Notes: generated by a model from the sequence alone, not told the origin. Positions 1 through 7,747 are shown, numbered from the stretch's first letter. The stretch is DNA of 15,548 nucleotides from CAJQGY01 sp964523375 (GCA_964523375.1 CAZFYG010000018.1:1-15548); one strand, 5' to 3'. Program-made: numbers and translations.

Positions 1-1
1 T

Positions 2-1021
2 CTATTCATTGGAGATTGGCATGCAGACAGTGCATTGTGGAGTAGAGACCTCTCAATAGACAATGATCATGGCCATGTTGATATTCCAAAACTGCAGAAG
101 GGAAATGTTGCGCTCCAAATGTTTACAACTGTGACAAAATCACCATCTGGCCAAAACTATGAAAAGAACAATACTAATACCAGAGACAACATAACAGCTC
201 TTGCCATTGTTCAAGGCTGGCCGATAAAAACTTGGACAAGTTTATATGAAAGAGCCGTTTACCAATCACAGAAAATTCATAAATTATCAAAAGAAAATCC
301 AAATGATTTAATGCTTATTAAATCTAAATCAGACCTGAGTAACTTTATTGAAAAAAGAAAAAAAGATTCAACATTAATAGGTGGCCTTATTGGAACTGAG
401 GGCTCCCATGCCTTAGATGGAGAGCTAGAAAACATTAAAAAGCTATATGACCATGGCTTTAGAATGATGAGCCTCCATCACTTCTTTGATAATAAGCTTG
501 GCGGATCCCTGCATGGAACATCAGGGGGCGGGTTAACACCTTTTGGAGAAAATGCCGTTAAGCTAATGCAAGATCTCGAGATAATCATAGACGTATCGCA
601 TTCCTCTGAAAATGTTGTTAAAGATGTATTAAAGCTCTCAAGTCGACCATTAGTAGTAAGTCATACTGGGTTTAATGGACACTGTGAATCGCCCAGAAAT
701 ATAAATGATGATTTGATGAAATCTATCGCTAACAAAGGCGGGATAATAGCTATCGGTTACTGGGATGGGGCTGTCTGTGACAACTCTCCAAAAAGCGTGG
801 CAGAGGCTTTAATGTATGGTATTGACCTTGTTGGCGAGAATCATCTTTCCCTAGGTTCTGATTTTGATGGGTCCATCACACCTGGGTTTGACACATCAGA
901 GCTTATAGCTATTACAGATTGGTTGATAAAGCTTGATGCAACTGAGCCCCAAATTCGAAAAATCATGGGCAATAACATGCTTTTATTTATTCAAACATAT
1001 TTACCTAACAAAGAAAGCTAA
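2..1021 (+). CDS. Membrane dipeptidase (peptidase family M19, renal dipeptidase-like), 5'-truncated
   Basis: This is a zinc-dependent dipeptidase of the amidohydrolase-fold family M19, cut at its N-terminus by the window edge. The frame is open from base 2, so the real start lies outside. Starting at the ATG at base 35 would remove the first metal-binding motif, His-x-Asp, at bases 20-28. The other family ligands are visible in order: a bridging Glu in GTEGSHALDG (Glu codon 398-400), a His in VSHSSE, a second His in VVSHTGFNGHCESPRN, and the late Asp in GSDFDGS. The active site therefore looks complete. Family members cleave dipeptides, including D-amino-acid-containing ones, and some open beta-lactams; the substrate here is unknown. 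The start is not visible, so a signal peptide cannot be assessed. It is transcribed towards the next gene, and its TAA overlaps that gene's stop codon by 4 bases. Confidence 0.9.
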   Translation, partial: LFIGDWHADSALWSRDLSIDNDHGHVDIPKLQKGNVALQMFTTVTKSPSGQNYEKNNTNTRDNITALAIVQGWPIKTWTSLYERAVYQSQKIHKLSKENPNDLMLIKSKSDLSNFIEKRKKDSTLIGGLIGTEGSHALDGELENIKKLYDHGFRMMSLHHFFDNKLGGSLHGTSGGGLTPFGENAVKLMQDLEIIIDVSHSSENVVKDVLKLSSRPLVVSHTGFNGHCESPRNINDDLMKSIANKGGIIAIGYWDGAVCDNSPKSVAEALMYGIDLVGENHLSLGSDFDGSITPGFDTSELIAITDWLIKLDATEPQIRKIMGNNMLLFIQTYLPNKES

Positions 1022-2355
1022 TTAACAGAGTCTATAACTTTTTTCATAAATTCACTTGCAGAGAAAGTGCTATTTGGAGCAGCGCCTAGGCCGCTTGGAA
1101 CAGTTGCGACCCAATTAGAGCTTGATAAATCATCTGGAAATAGTCTCATCTTTCTATCAGAGGAAATATTTTGAACAGGCTCATATAAACTTGCCCTCAC
1201 GACAACAAGATTTCGTTCAAAATCAACCATTATATATTGCCCATCAAAACCTATCGTTGAGATGACATATTCACCGCAAGGAGATGATGTAGGATCGGAG
1301 CACAATGTCCAAAACTGCAATCCGTATGATTGAAGGTTTTTAATTGCGTTAACATACGAGCCTAGCTTCAAACTTCCATCTTCCCAAACACCTCCAAGAA
1401 GGAGCATGTGGCCAAATTTTGCAAAATCTCTTGCAGTCATGTCCAAACAACAATAAGCCAAATAGTTGCCATTTGATTGACCATTAGAAGAGAAATCTCT
1501 CCACCAAGAAGCCTCTATTCCAATTTTAGAAAACAAACTGTATTCAGCAAATGTTTGAAGATCTTGTCCTGTAGCCCTGAAAATTATTTCCCCCAACACC
1601 ATGGTGTCACAGTTTGAATATAGAAAGTTTCCCCGAGCAAATGGGACACTTCCATTTGCATACCATGGGTGTGTAACGCCTTCGTCAGCAAGATTTCTAG
1701 ATATACATTTAGTCATTTGGTCATTTGCATAAACTATACTCCCCCCCGAAGACGCCCCTGAAGCAGTCTGACATTCACTAATATCATTTATTGAGGCAAT
1801 AAAACACATAGGAACTAAACCCGATTTCATGTCTAATAAGTTTTTGATCGATATTGAAGATCTCTCATCGGCCGACCATTCTGTTATGTATGATGCCGCT
1901 GCATCATTTATTGAATTTATAAAACCCTCTTCAACAGCTAGCGCTAATAAGATGCTCGTAAAAGATTTCGCAGTAGACCAAGAAGAAACATAACTTCTTA
2001 CATCTCTCTCGTTGTAAAGATTGCTTAAAGTTACAAAGTCAATTGAAGTTGATTCATTGAGTATACTTGCCTCACTTCTAGTAATTCCTCTATATCTTTC
2101 ATAGACCAATTTACCATCTTTAATTACAACAGCAGCTTGAGTATAAGACCCATCTTCCATTGCATATCTGAATGCTTCATCAAGAACCGCTTTGCTCATT
2201 CCTACAGATTCAGGAGTCACAATATCCCAAACAATTGGGTGTGTAGGTGTTGTAGCAGGGGTTGTTGGAGAAACGGAGCCCTGCTCTGAATTTCCACCTC
2301 CTCCACAAGATACAACTAAAAATACAAAAAGAAAGAAAGGTTTTTTTATAATCAT
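1018..2355 (-). CDS. Lipoprotein serine hydrolase, beta-lactamase/NylB-like fold
   Basis: This 445-residue protein belongs to the class C beta-lactamase / 6-aminohexanoate-dimer hydrolase group of serine hydrolases. The N-terminus is a lipoprotein signal (MIIKKPFFLFVFLVVSC, lipid-modified Cys 17), followed by a Gly/Ser/Thr/Pro linker to about residue 40, so it is probably anchored to a membrane facing the periplasm. The catalytic S-x-x-K is S127-T-A-K130 and the Y-x-N motif is Y246-S-N248. The third motif region reads G-F-D-G-Q (369-373) in place of the K-T-G of true beta-lactamases, as in esterases and amidases of the fold. The domain after the lipid Cys holds eight more cysteines (184, 195, 217, 249, 302, 303, 352, 360), unusual for this family and suggesting disulfides. 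The substrate is probably an ester or amide; antibiotic resistance is not indicated. It diverges from the VOC gene and converges on the dipeptidase. Confidence 0.87.
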   Translation of the reverse strand: MIIKKPFFLFVFLVVSCGGGGNSEQGSVSPTTPATTPTHPIVWDIVTPESVGMSKAVLDEAFRYAMEDGSYTQAAVVIKDGKLVYERYRGITRSEASILNESTSIDFVTLSNLYNERDVRSYVSSWSTAKSFTSILLALAVEEGFINSINDAAASYITEWSADERSSISIKNLLDMKSGLVPMCFIASINDISECQTASGASSGGSIVYANDQMTKCISRNLADEGVTHPWYANGSVPFARGNFLYSNCDTMVLGEIIFRATGQDLQTFAEYSLFSKIGIEASWWRDFSSNGQSNGNYLAYCCLDMTARDFAKFGHMLLLGGVWEDGSLKLGSYVNAIKNLQSYGLQFWTLCSDPTSSPCGEYVISTIGFDGQYIMVDFERNLVVVRASLYEPVQNISSDRKMRLFPDDLSSSNWVATVPSGLGAAPNSTFSASEFMKKVIDSVN

Positions 2356-2361
2356 CCCTTA

Positions 2362-2390
2362 AATGTAGTAAAAAAATACACTATGTTCAA
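2362..2390 (-). promoter_or_regulatory. Candidate sigma70 promoter of the lipoprotein hydrolase
   Basis: Reading the minus strand, TTGAAC (2390-2385) and TACATT (2367-2362) are separated by exactly 17 bases, a good match to -35 and -10 boxes. The -10 box ends only 6 bases before the ATG at 2355, so transcription would begin at or next to the start codon. This was found by eye and is unconfirmed. Confidence 0.4.
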
Positions 2391-2434
2391 GATTCAAATG
2401 GACACATAGCCACAAAGACTTTAACCTTTTAAAT

Positions 2435-3283
2435 ATGATAACAACATTAGACCATCTCATAATCGCTGTTGAGGACTTAGATAAAGCAGAAGAAGATTAC
2501 ACAAAAATATTTGGCACCCAGCCTGTTTGGAAGGGCGAGCATAAAGAGCTTGGCACCACCAACTCGCTCTTTAATTTCCAAAATACATATTTTGAATTAC
2601 TTTCAGCAAGCGGAGAAGGTCTCGGGGCAATGTTAGTACAACAGGCATTAAAAGAATCTGGTGAAGGTCTTATCGGCATGGTTCTGGGAACAGATAATAT
2701 TAAAGAAGTAACGCAAATATTGAAAAATAAATCATTTTTAATTAATGAACCAGGAGAGGGAGTGGGAACAAATTTTAAGAATGATGAGGTTAGGAAATGG
2801 AAAAATCTTTTTCTTCCGCCTGAGCTAACAAGGGGCATTTTTTCATTCATTATTGAGCACACTCATGGAGCGCTTCCAAAGCATGACTTAAAAAATTCAG
2901 CAACAATTAATAAGTTAGATCATCTCGTTATTAATACAAATGATGCAGACGGCTTTATTGAAATATACAAAGATGTTTTCGGAATAAGATTAGCTTTAGA
3001 TAAGCACATTGAGCACTGGAACAAAAGAATGTTATTTTTTAGATTAAATCAAACTACTTTGGAGGTCATTGAAAAAAAAGATAGCTTAGGTTCTCACGAT
3101 TCTCTATGGGGCTTGGCTTGGAGTGTTGCCAGCATAGACGAGGTCCACAAAAGACTTCTAGGTGAAGGCGTAGACATTTCATCAATAAAAGATGGCATAA
3201 AAGAAAATACTCGAGTTGCGACCATAAATTCTCATACCCATGGTGTTCCTACTCTTTTAATAGAGCACGTTCAGCCGGCCTAA
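2435..3283 (+). CDS. Two-domain VOC (glyoxalase/dioxygenase superfamily) protein
   Basis: This 282-residue cytosolic protein is built from two vicinal-oxygen-chelate domains, about residues 1-150 and 155-282. The halves share a clear pattern: LDHLII (His 7) and LDHLVI (His 163) open them, Glu 54 and Glu 210 each fall exactly 47 residues after the His, and each half ends in an I-E-H segment (Glu 141, Glu 277). These His and Glu residues are the positions used for metal binding in the superfamily, so both halves may keep a metal site. The family includes glyoxalases, extradiol dioxygenases and dehalogenating or isomerising enzymes, so the reaction cannot be named; the two-domain form resembles extradiol dioxygenases or glyoxalase-like_domain proteins. 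No clear Shine-Dalgarno sequence precedes the ATG. The next gene lies 67 bases downstream and has its own likely promoter. Confidence 0.82.
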   Translation: MITTLDHLIIAVEDLDKAEEDYTKIFGTQPVWKGEHKELGTTNSLFNFQNTYFELLSASGEGLGAMLVQQALKESGEGLIGMVLGTDNIKEVTQILKNKSFLINEPGEGVGTNFKNDEVRKWKNLFLPPELTRGIFSFIIEHTHGALPKHDLKNSATINKLDHLVINTNDADGFIEIYKDVFGIRLALDKHIEHWNKRMLFFRLNQTTLEVIEKKDSLGSHDSLWGLAWSVASIDEVHKRLLGEGVDISSIKDGIKENTRVATINSHTHGVPTLLIEHVQPA

Positions 3284-3318
3284 AAATACTATTCTTAGAG
3301 CCTCTTGAAAAAATTAGT

Positions 3319-3324
3319 TATAAT
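3319..3324 (+). promoter_or_regulatory. Candidate -10 box for the flavin monooxygenase gene
   Basis: A perfect TATAAT sits 26 bases before the ATG at 3351, in the 67-base gap after the VOC gene. No good -35 lies 16-18 bases upstream: the TTGAAA at 3305-3310 is only 8 bases away. The ribosome binding site AAAGG follows at 3340-3344. The perfect -10 suggests that the monooxygenase has its own transcript. Confidence 0.4.
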
Positions 3325-3350
3325 CAAAAGATAATTTCTAAAGGCAAATA

Positions 3351-4637
3351 ATGAAACATGTAGCAGTAATAGGTGCAGGACCATCGGGCATAACAGCAAT
3401 CAAAAACTTTAAAGATGCAGGGTTTAAAGTCACAGCATTTGAGAGATGTAGCGGCGTTGGTGGAAACTGGAGATTTAACGATCCCTCTGGGCACTCTAGC
3501 GTATTCGAAACAACTCATATCATAAGCTCCAAGTACACATCCTTTTATGAAGACTATCCTTTGCCAGAGTCAGCTTCTGACTATCCATCTCATCAGGAGC
3601 TTTTAAATTACTTCAATGGCTATGCAGATACATTTGATTTAAAAAAGCAAATAAAATTCGGAACAGAGGTGAAGCATTGTGAACAATTGCAGGATGAAAC
3701 TTGGAAGATAGCTTGGAGAAATCTTGAGACTAATGAAAAGTCCATTGGCTCCTTTGATGGCTTAGTTATATGTAATGGGCATCATCATGAGCCAAGATAC
3801 CCTGACTATCCTGGAACTTTCACTGGAGAGTTTATCCACTCCCATGACTTTAAATCTGCTAAACCTTTTATAGATAAACGAGTTTTAGTAATAGGGGGCG
3901 GCAATTCGGCATGTGATGTAGCAGTTGAGACTGCTAGAGTCTCAAAATCAACGCATATAAGTTGGAGGAGAGGCTATTTTTTAATTCCAAAGTTTATGTA
4001 TGGTCTCCCTGTTGATATGTATGCTCTTAAAAATAGATGGATGCCAACATTTATGAGAGAGCCATTTACAAAACTTATGTTACAAATTTTTCAAGGCAGG
4101 AATAAAGATATTGGTCTGCAGGAGCCAGAGCAAAACCTTTTTGGAACGCACCCAACAGTTAATTCTGAGCTTTACTACTCTGTAAGGCATGGAAAAGTTA
4201 AGCCTCACAAAGATATAGAGAGATATGAGGGAAGCACTGTCCATTTTATAGACGGCACGAAAGAAGATTTTGACGTAATCATTGCTTGCACAGGGTTTAA
4301 AATTAAGCATAAATTTTTTGATAAGGACTTTTTAAGTTTTGAGAAGGGCAAGGTGCCTTTGCTTCACAGAATGCTTCCATCAAATATAAAAAACTTGTAT
4401 TTTATTGGGTTATTCCAGCCATTGGGCTGCATTTGGCCTGGAGCAGAACTTCAATCTAAACTAGCTGCAAAGCATTTTAATGGCTCATGGAAGCCAAAAA
4501 AATCTATAGACTTGCTAATTAAAGCTGAATTAAAAAATCCTGATGTGAATCAGATTGATACACCAAGGCACACAATAACTGTTGATGATTTTGCCTTTAG
4601 GGAAAGGCTAAAAAAAGAACTTGCTAGGGCAAACTAA
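3351..4637 (+). CDS. Flavin-containing monooxygenase (FMO-like, class B flavoprotein)
   Basis: This 428-residue protein is an FAD- and NADPH-dependent monooxygenase-type protein. The FAD Rossmann motif G-A-G-P-S-G is at residues 8-13 and a second dinucleotide motif G-G-G-N-S-A at 182-187. Between them lies the FMO/Baeyer-Villiger fingerprint FTGEFIHSHDF (157-167), fitting F-x-G-x-x-x-H-x-x-x-(F/Y), and a later ACTGF resembles the FMO ATG motif. Such enzymes oxygenate nitrogen or sulfur atoms or insert oxygen next to ketones. The segment aligning with the catalytic Asn stretch of animal FMOs reads I-I-S-S-K (57-61), so that Asn seems replaced; this is a by-eye alignment. It does not look like a close trimethylamine monooxygenase. 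A good ribosome binding site (AAAGG) precedes the start. The next gene begins one base after its TAA. Confidence 0.87.
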   Translation: MKHVAVIGAGPSGITAIKNFKDAGFKVTAFERCSGVGGNWRFNDPSGHSSVFETTHIISSKYTSFYEDYPLPESASDYPSHQELLNYFNGYADTFDLKKQIKFGTEVKHCEQLQDETWKIAWRNLETNEKSIGSFDGLVICNGHHHEPRYPDYPGTFTGEFIHSHDFKSAKPFIDKRVLVIGGGNSACDVAVETARVSKSTHISWRRGYFLIPKFMYGLPVDMYALKNRWMPTFMREPFTKLMLQIFQGRNKDIGLQEPEQNLFGTHPTVNSELYYSVRHGKVKPHKDIERYEGSTVHFIDGTKEDFDVIIACTGFKIKHKFFDKDFLSFEKGKVPLLHRMLPSNIKNLYFIGLFQPLGCIWPGAELQSKLAAKHFNGSWKPKKSIDLLIKAELKNPDVNQIDTPRHTITVDDFAFRERLKKELARAN

Positions 4638-4638
4638 T

Positions 4639-5079
4639 ATGAAAAAAATAATACTATGCTTCTTCCTCTTTCTCGTTGCACCAAGTGCAGAGTCTGCTAA
4701 TGAAATTGTCCAGGATGGGTGCACCACAAAACTCAAACAGGTTATGAGACCGGAGTATCCCGCAGCTAGAATAGGTGGCTATTCTGAAATAGAATTTGAT
4801 ATTCTAGGCAATGGGAAAGTGAAAAATATTTCATCATCTAAATCGATGTGTATTCGCCATAATAGAAAAGAAGACACTTATACTTTTAAACAATGCGGAA
4901 TATTTATAACTAACTCGATAGCAGCTACTTACTACATGGAGTACAAGCCACCAGTTAATGAGAAAGGAGAGAGCTGCTCAATCACCAATCATAAACATCG
5001 ATATAGATTTAGAGCAAAAAGATCAGAAAAAATAGACGCAGCTTTTCAGAAAGAATTTGAAGAAAACCCCTTGGGTTAA
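4639..5079 (+). CDS. Small secreted protein with a TonB C-terminal-like domain
   Basis: The start is the ATG one base after the monooxygenase stop; a TTG six codons upstream lies inside the previous gene and would spoil the signal peptide. The product has 146 residues. MKKIILCFFLFLV plus a small-residue stretch is a signal peptide, probably cut near residues 17-20. The segment around residues 38-64 (P-E-Y-P-x-x-A-R, then an alternating strand ending G-N-G-K-V) matches the beginning of TonB/TonB-C domains (P-x-Y-P...G.v.v.f.ld..G.v). There is no N-terminal anchor of the usual TonB kind and no proline-rich spacer. Four cysteines (28, 71, 86, 113) could form two disulfides in the periplasm. The role is unknown; it is probably co-transcribed with the monooxygenase. 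Its stop overlaps the helicase stop on the other strand. Confidence 0.7.
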   Translation: MKKIILCFFLFLVAPSAESANEIVQDGCTTKLKQVMRPEYPAARIGGYSEIEFDILGNGKVKNISSSKSMCIRHNRKEDTYTFKQCGIFITNSIAATYYMEYKPPVNEKGESCSITNHKHRYRFRAKRSEKIDAAFQKEFEENPLG

Positions 5080-5090
5080 AAAGATTTTTT
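5065..5090. terminator. Possible weak bidirectional terminator on the overlapping stop codons
   Basis: AACCC (5065-5069) and GGGTT (5073-5077) form a 5-bp stem with a 3-base loop, followed by an A5-GA-T6 stretch (5078-5090). The minus strand has the same stem followed by a short T-rich run. It lies exactly where the plus and minus genes converge. The stem is short, so this is only a possibility. Confidence 0.2.
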
Positions 5091-6380
5091 ATGAAAGTCT
5101 ACAATGGCTGAATCTACCATAGCATCTGTCTTTCTTAGCTCTTGGTATAAATTTACAGATCCAAGTGTCTTGCATCTGCTTAATGCAACATAAGTTTGCC
5201 CAGTTGCAAATGCGCCCTGGCCCAGGTCTATTGAGCAACTTTCAAGAGTAAGGCCTTGTGCCTTATGTATCGTTACAGCCCATCCAAGTTTTAATGGAAA
5301 TTGTTTAAATGATGAAACAATTTCTTCTTCCATTTCATCATCATAGTCATCATATACATAGCGAATTTTATTCCACTCTTCTCTCTTTACGTTTAAAGTT
5401 TTTCCAGCAACTTCAACTTTTATAGTTTTTCTTTTTTTATCCTTACAGTCTACAACCTTTCCAACTGTTCCATTTACCCATCTTCCCTCGCTATCATTTT
5501 TGATAAACATAACTTTTGCACCTTCTTTAATCCTAAGATTTCTTGGAGCAGGAAGTTCATTCTCATTCAGATCTCCGAGCTCTTCTGCCATAGCAGCAGT
5601 TGCAGGACCTTCAATTGTATTTAACATCTCTTCATTGATTTGATCTGCTCTATACCTTCTTGATGTAACAATAAGAGCAGACTCTTCATAATTACTTGGG
5701 TTAAAACATGACGCATTAATTTTATTAATCGTATTTTCTAGATCGTTTCCTAGTCTTATATTATTTAAGAGATCATAAAAATTATTATCATCACTTTGCC
5801 TAAATGAATAAGTTAGCTCATAAAATGAAGGTGATACTATTTCTTTAAAACTATTAGCGCTAAAAAAATAAATGGACTCATACTTTTCATAAATTGCCTC
5901 TTCTTCTTGGTCCTTAACAACCGGAGGAAGTTGAAATAAATCCCCACATGCCAGAACATGAACCCCCCCAAAGGGCTCAGATGAATCTCTATGTAACTTA
6001 AGAGTTTCTGATATGGCATCAAGCATGGGGGCTCTAACCATAGATATTTCATCAATAATTAAAAGCTCTAAATTTTTTAAAAGTTTTTTGAACCTTGGAT
6101 CATTTGATTCTTTGATCACCGGAAATGTATCAAAACCAATTCTAAAAGCAGAGTTAATAGTTGCTCCGCCTATATTTAAAGCGGCTATACCCGTTGGAGC
6201 CACAACTATTTTTTTAAGACTATTTTCATCTATTAATTTCTTAACTAATGTTGTTTTACCTGTGCCCGCAGCCCCAGTCAGATATACAAACTGCTGACCT
6301 TCGTCTGACTCAAATAGCTCATTGATTTCATCAAAGTAAATATCAAAACTTGTTTCATCAACTTTCTTTTTAATAGCCAT
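5076..6380 (-). CDS. PIF1/RecD-like superfamily 1 DNA helicase
   Basis: This 434-residue ATP-dependent DNA helicase of superfamily 1B has all its motifs visible. They are Walker A GAAGTGKTT (36-44), motif Ia APTGIAALNIGG (61-72), Walker B IIDEIS (D110, E111), motif III GDLFQLPPV (Gln 150), motif IV YSFRQ (Arg 194), and near the C-terminus TIHKAQGLTLES and YVALSRCKTLGSV, typical of the UvrD_C_2 region of PIF1 and RecD2. The length is that of a compact bacterial PIF1-like protein with no added domain. Such helicases move 5' to 3' and resolve G-quadruplexes, R-loops or stalled forks; which applies here is not visible. It lies 73 bases behind the CoA transferase on the same strand. No ribosome binding site is evident before its ATG. 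An acidic insert (residues ~342-351, DDYDDEMEEE) lies before the last motifs. Confidence 0.92.
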   Translation of the reverse strand: MAIKKKVDETSFDIYFDEINELFESDEGQQFVYLTGAAGTGKTTLVKKLIDENSLKKIVVAPTGIAALNIGGATINSAFRIGFDTFPVIKESNDPRFKKLLKNLELLIIDEISMVRAPMLDAISETLKLHRDSSEPFGGVHVLACGDLFQLPPVVKDQEEEAIYEKYESIYFFSANSFKEIVSPSFYELTYSFRQSDDNNFYDLLNNIRLGNDLENTINKINASCFNPSNYEESALIVTSRRYRADQINEEMLNTIEGPATAAMAEELGDLNENELPAPRNLRIKEGAKVMFIKNDSEGRWVNGTVGKVVDCKDKKRKTIKVEVAGKTLNVKREEWNKIRYVYDDYDDEMEEEIVSSFKQFPLKLGWAVTIHKAQGLTLESCSIDLGQGAFATGQTYVALSRCKTLGSVNLYQELRKTDAMVDSAIVDFHKKSF

Positions 6381-6453
6381 GGATTTTTTTTGATCGTATT
6401 TAGTACTATTTTAACCTTATCGCCAGAGTTAATAAATATACTAAATTTTGAAT

Positions 6454-7662
6454 TTATAGTTTTGTTACTAGCAAATCACCTGATTCAATAAGGGCATCAA
6501 TAAGCGATTTCTCCCAACCAAGCTCTTGCAGTATCTCCTTGCTGTGCTCACCGAGCAAGGGACTAGGCTCCGCCTGTGATGTTTTTTTTCCCTCAAATAA
6601 AATAGGCGGGGTTGCAACAGTAAGTTCACCCATTGCTTTGGTTACATATGTCTCAAGCGCACCAATGGCTTTGATCTGCTCAACATTTTCTAGGTCATCT
6701 CTCTTTGTGCATGGGGAACATGGAACATCTGCAGCGGTTAAAATTTCGATAGCTTTTTCAACACCAATATCATTACGAGGCTCTCTTAAAACCTTCATTA
6801 CCTGATCCATATTTGTCATCCTAGATGCAATTGACGCATACAGGGGAGTATTAAGAAGTTCGGGATATCCAAGCATTGGCAAAAGTGTTTTCCAGTGCTC
6901 ATCACTTAAAGGTGCAACAGCAACCCCGCCATCCTTATAATTAATTGTTTCAAAATAATCTGACCCAGGAGACATCTTGAACCTATCGTCATCCTTAAGA
7001 GTCTTGTGCATCATCCCATCTGGCCACATGAAAGCAAGACATGCGTGTAGCATAGATATATCAATATGCTGACCTTCATTTGTAGTTGCTCTAGCAAGCA
7101 GGGCAGCGGTAGCAGCCTGACCAACTGTATAGGCAGTAACTTTATCGCATATAAATGTTTTAATAAAATCAAATGAATTTTCTTCAGATGACTGAAGATC
7201 TGTAAATCCGGCAAGACCCTGTATTACATGATCAAAAGCCGGTAGATCAGCCATTGGGCCTTTGGTACCAAAACCACTAACGGCAACATAAATTAGCCTA
7301 GAATTTAATTTTCTAAGAACTTCTGATCCTAGCCCCAACCTATCCATAACACCTGGACGATAATTATGAAGCAAAACATCAGACTGCATAGCAAGCTCTT
7401 TCACTGCTTTGATTCCAGCACTAGACTTCAGATCAATAGCAAGGGATCGCTTCCCACGATTACAATTATGAAAAAAACCAGAAACTCCATTTTTTTGAGT
7501 ACCTAAGGGGCGCATCTTGTCCCCCATTTGTGGCGGCTCAACCTTAATAACTTGTGCACCTTGTGAGGACATAGTCATAGCAGCCAAAGAGCAGGTAATC
7601 ATATTAGAAAGTTCTACTACTTTAATTCCTGCAAGGGGTTGTGATGATGAAGGTATGCTCAT
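6454..7662 (-). CDS. CaiB/BaiF family (class III) CoA transferase
   Basis: This 402-residue enzyme moves coenzyme A between carboxylic acids. I chose the ATG at 7662 (GGA six bases upstream) over a TTG three codons earlier. Residues 8-45 (QPLAGIKVVELSNM... up to VIKVEPP) are the standard family opening, followed by GKRSLAIDLKS and the HNYRPGVMDRLGLG segment. The catalytic Asp aligns with D173 in ICDKVTAYTVGQAATAALLAR, matching the Asp that forms the acyl anhydride in formyl-CoA transferase. GQHIDISML follows, as in homologues. Family members include carnitine, 2-methylacyl and succinyl-CoA:acid CoA transferases as well as alpha-methylacyl-CoA racemase, so the substrate is open. It has its own candidate promoter and may carry the downstream helicase on its transcript. 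Confidence 0.92.
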   Translation of the reverse strand: MSIPSSSQPLAGIKVVELSNMITCSLAAMTMSSQGAQVIKVEPPQMGDKMRPLGTQKNGVSGFFHNCNRGKRSLAIDLKSSAGIKAVKELAMQSDVLLHNYRPGVMDRLGLGSEVLRKLNSRLIYVAVSGFGTKGPMADLPAFDHVIQGLAGFTDLQSSEENSFDFIKTFICDKVTAYTVGQAATAALLARATTNEGQHIDISMLHACLAFMWPDGMMHKTLKDDDRFKMSPGSDYFETINYKDGGVAVAPLSDEHWKTLLPMLGYPELLNTPLYASIASRMTNMDQVMKVLREPRNDIGVEKAIEILTAADVPCSPCTKRDDLENVEQIKAIGALETYVTKAMGELTVATPPILFEGKKTSQAEPSPLLGEHSKEILQELGWEKSLIDALIESGDLLVTKL

Positions 7663-7684
7663 ATGTTCCAAATTTAAATATACA

Positions 7685-7713
7685 TTTATACTAACATTCT
7701 AAAGAACATTGAA
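7685..7713 (-). promoter_or_regulatory. Candidate promoter of the CoA transferase
   Basis: On the minus strand, TTCAAT (7713-7708) and TATAAA (7690-7685) lie 17 bases apart, and the -10 ends 22 bases before the ATG at 7662. A second, perfect TATAAT lies further up (7723-7718) without a good -35. The 85-base spacer also has to hold the promoter of the diverging SRPBCC gene, for which I found no convincing match. Confidence 0.35.
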
Positions 7714-7747
7714 TAAAATTATAAATTAATAATGCTAAGATAAATTC

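Noticed and set aside
35..37. ATG at the start of the dipeptidase reading frame
   Set aside because: The frame is open to the window edge and the essential His-x-Asp zinc motif lies upstream at 20-28, so this ATG is internal.
1018..2355. An antibiotic resistance beta-lactamase
   Set aside because: The third motif is G-F-D-G-Q and not K-T-G, and the overall pattern fits esterases and amidases of the NylB type.
2497..2862. Minus-strand open frame across the VOC gene
   Set aside because: It lies inside a clearly coding VOC gene and its translation shows no domain; it is a shadow frame.
6013..6297. Plus-strand open frame inside the helicase gene
   Set aside because: It is antisense to the conserved helicase motifs and shows no family resemblance.
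7660..7671. TTG start three codons upstream of the CoA transferase ATG
   Set aside because: The ATG at 7662 has a GGA at suitable spacing and gives the usual N-terminus; the TTG adds nothing recognisable.
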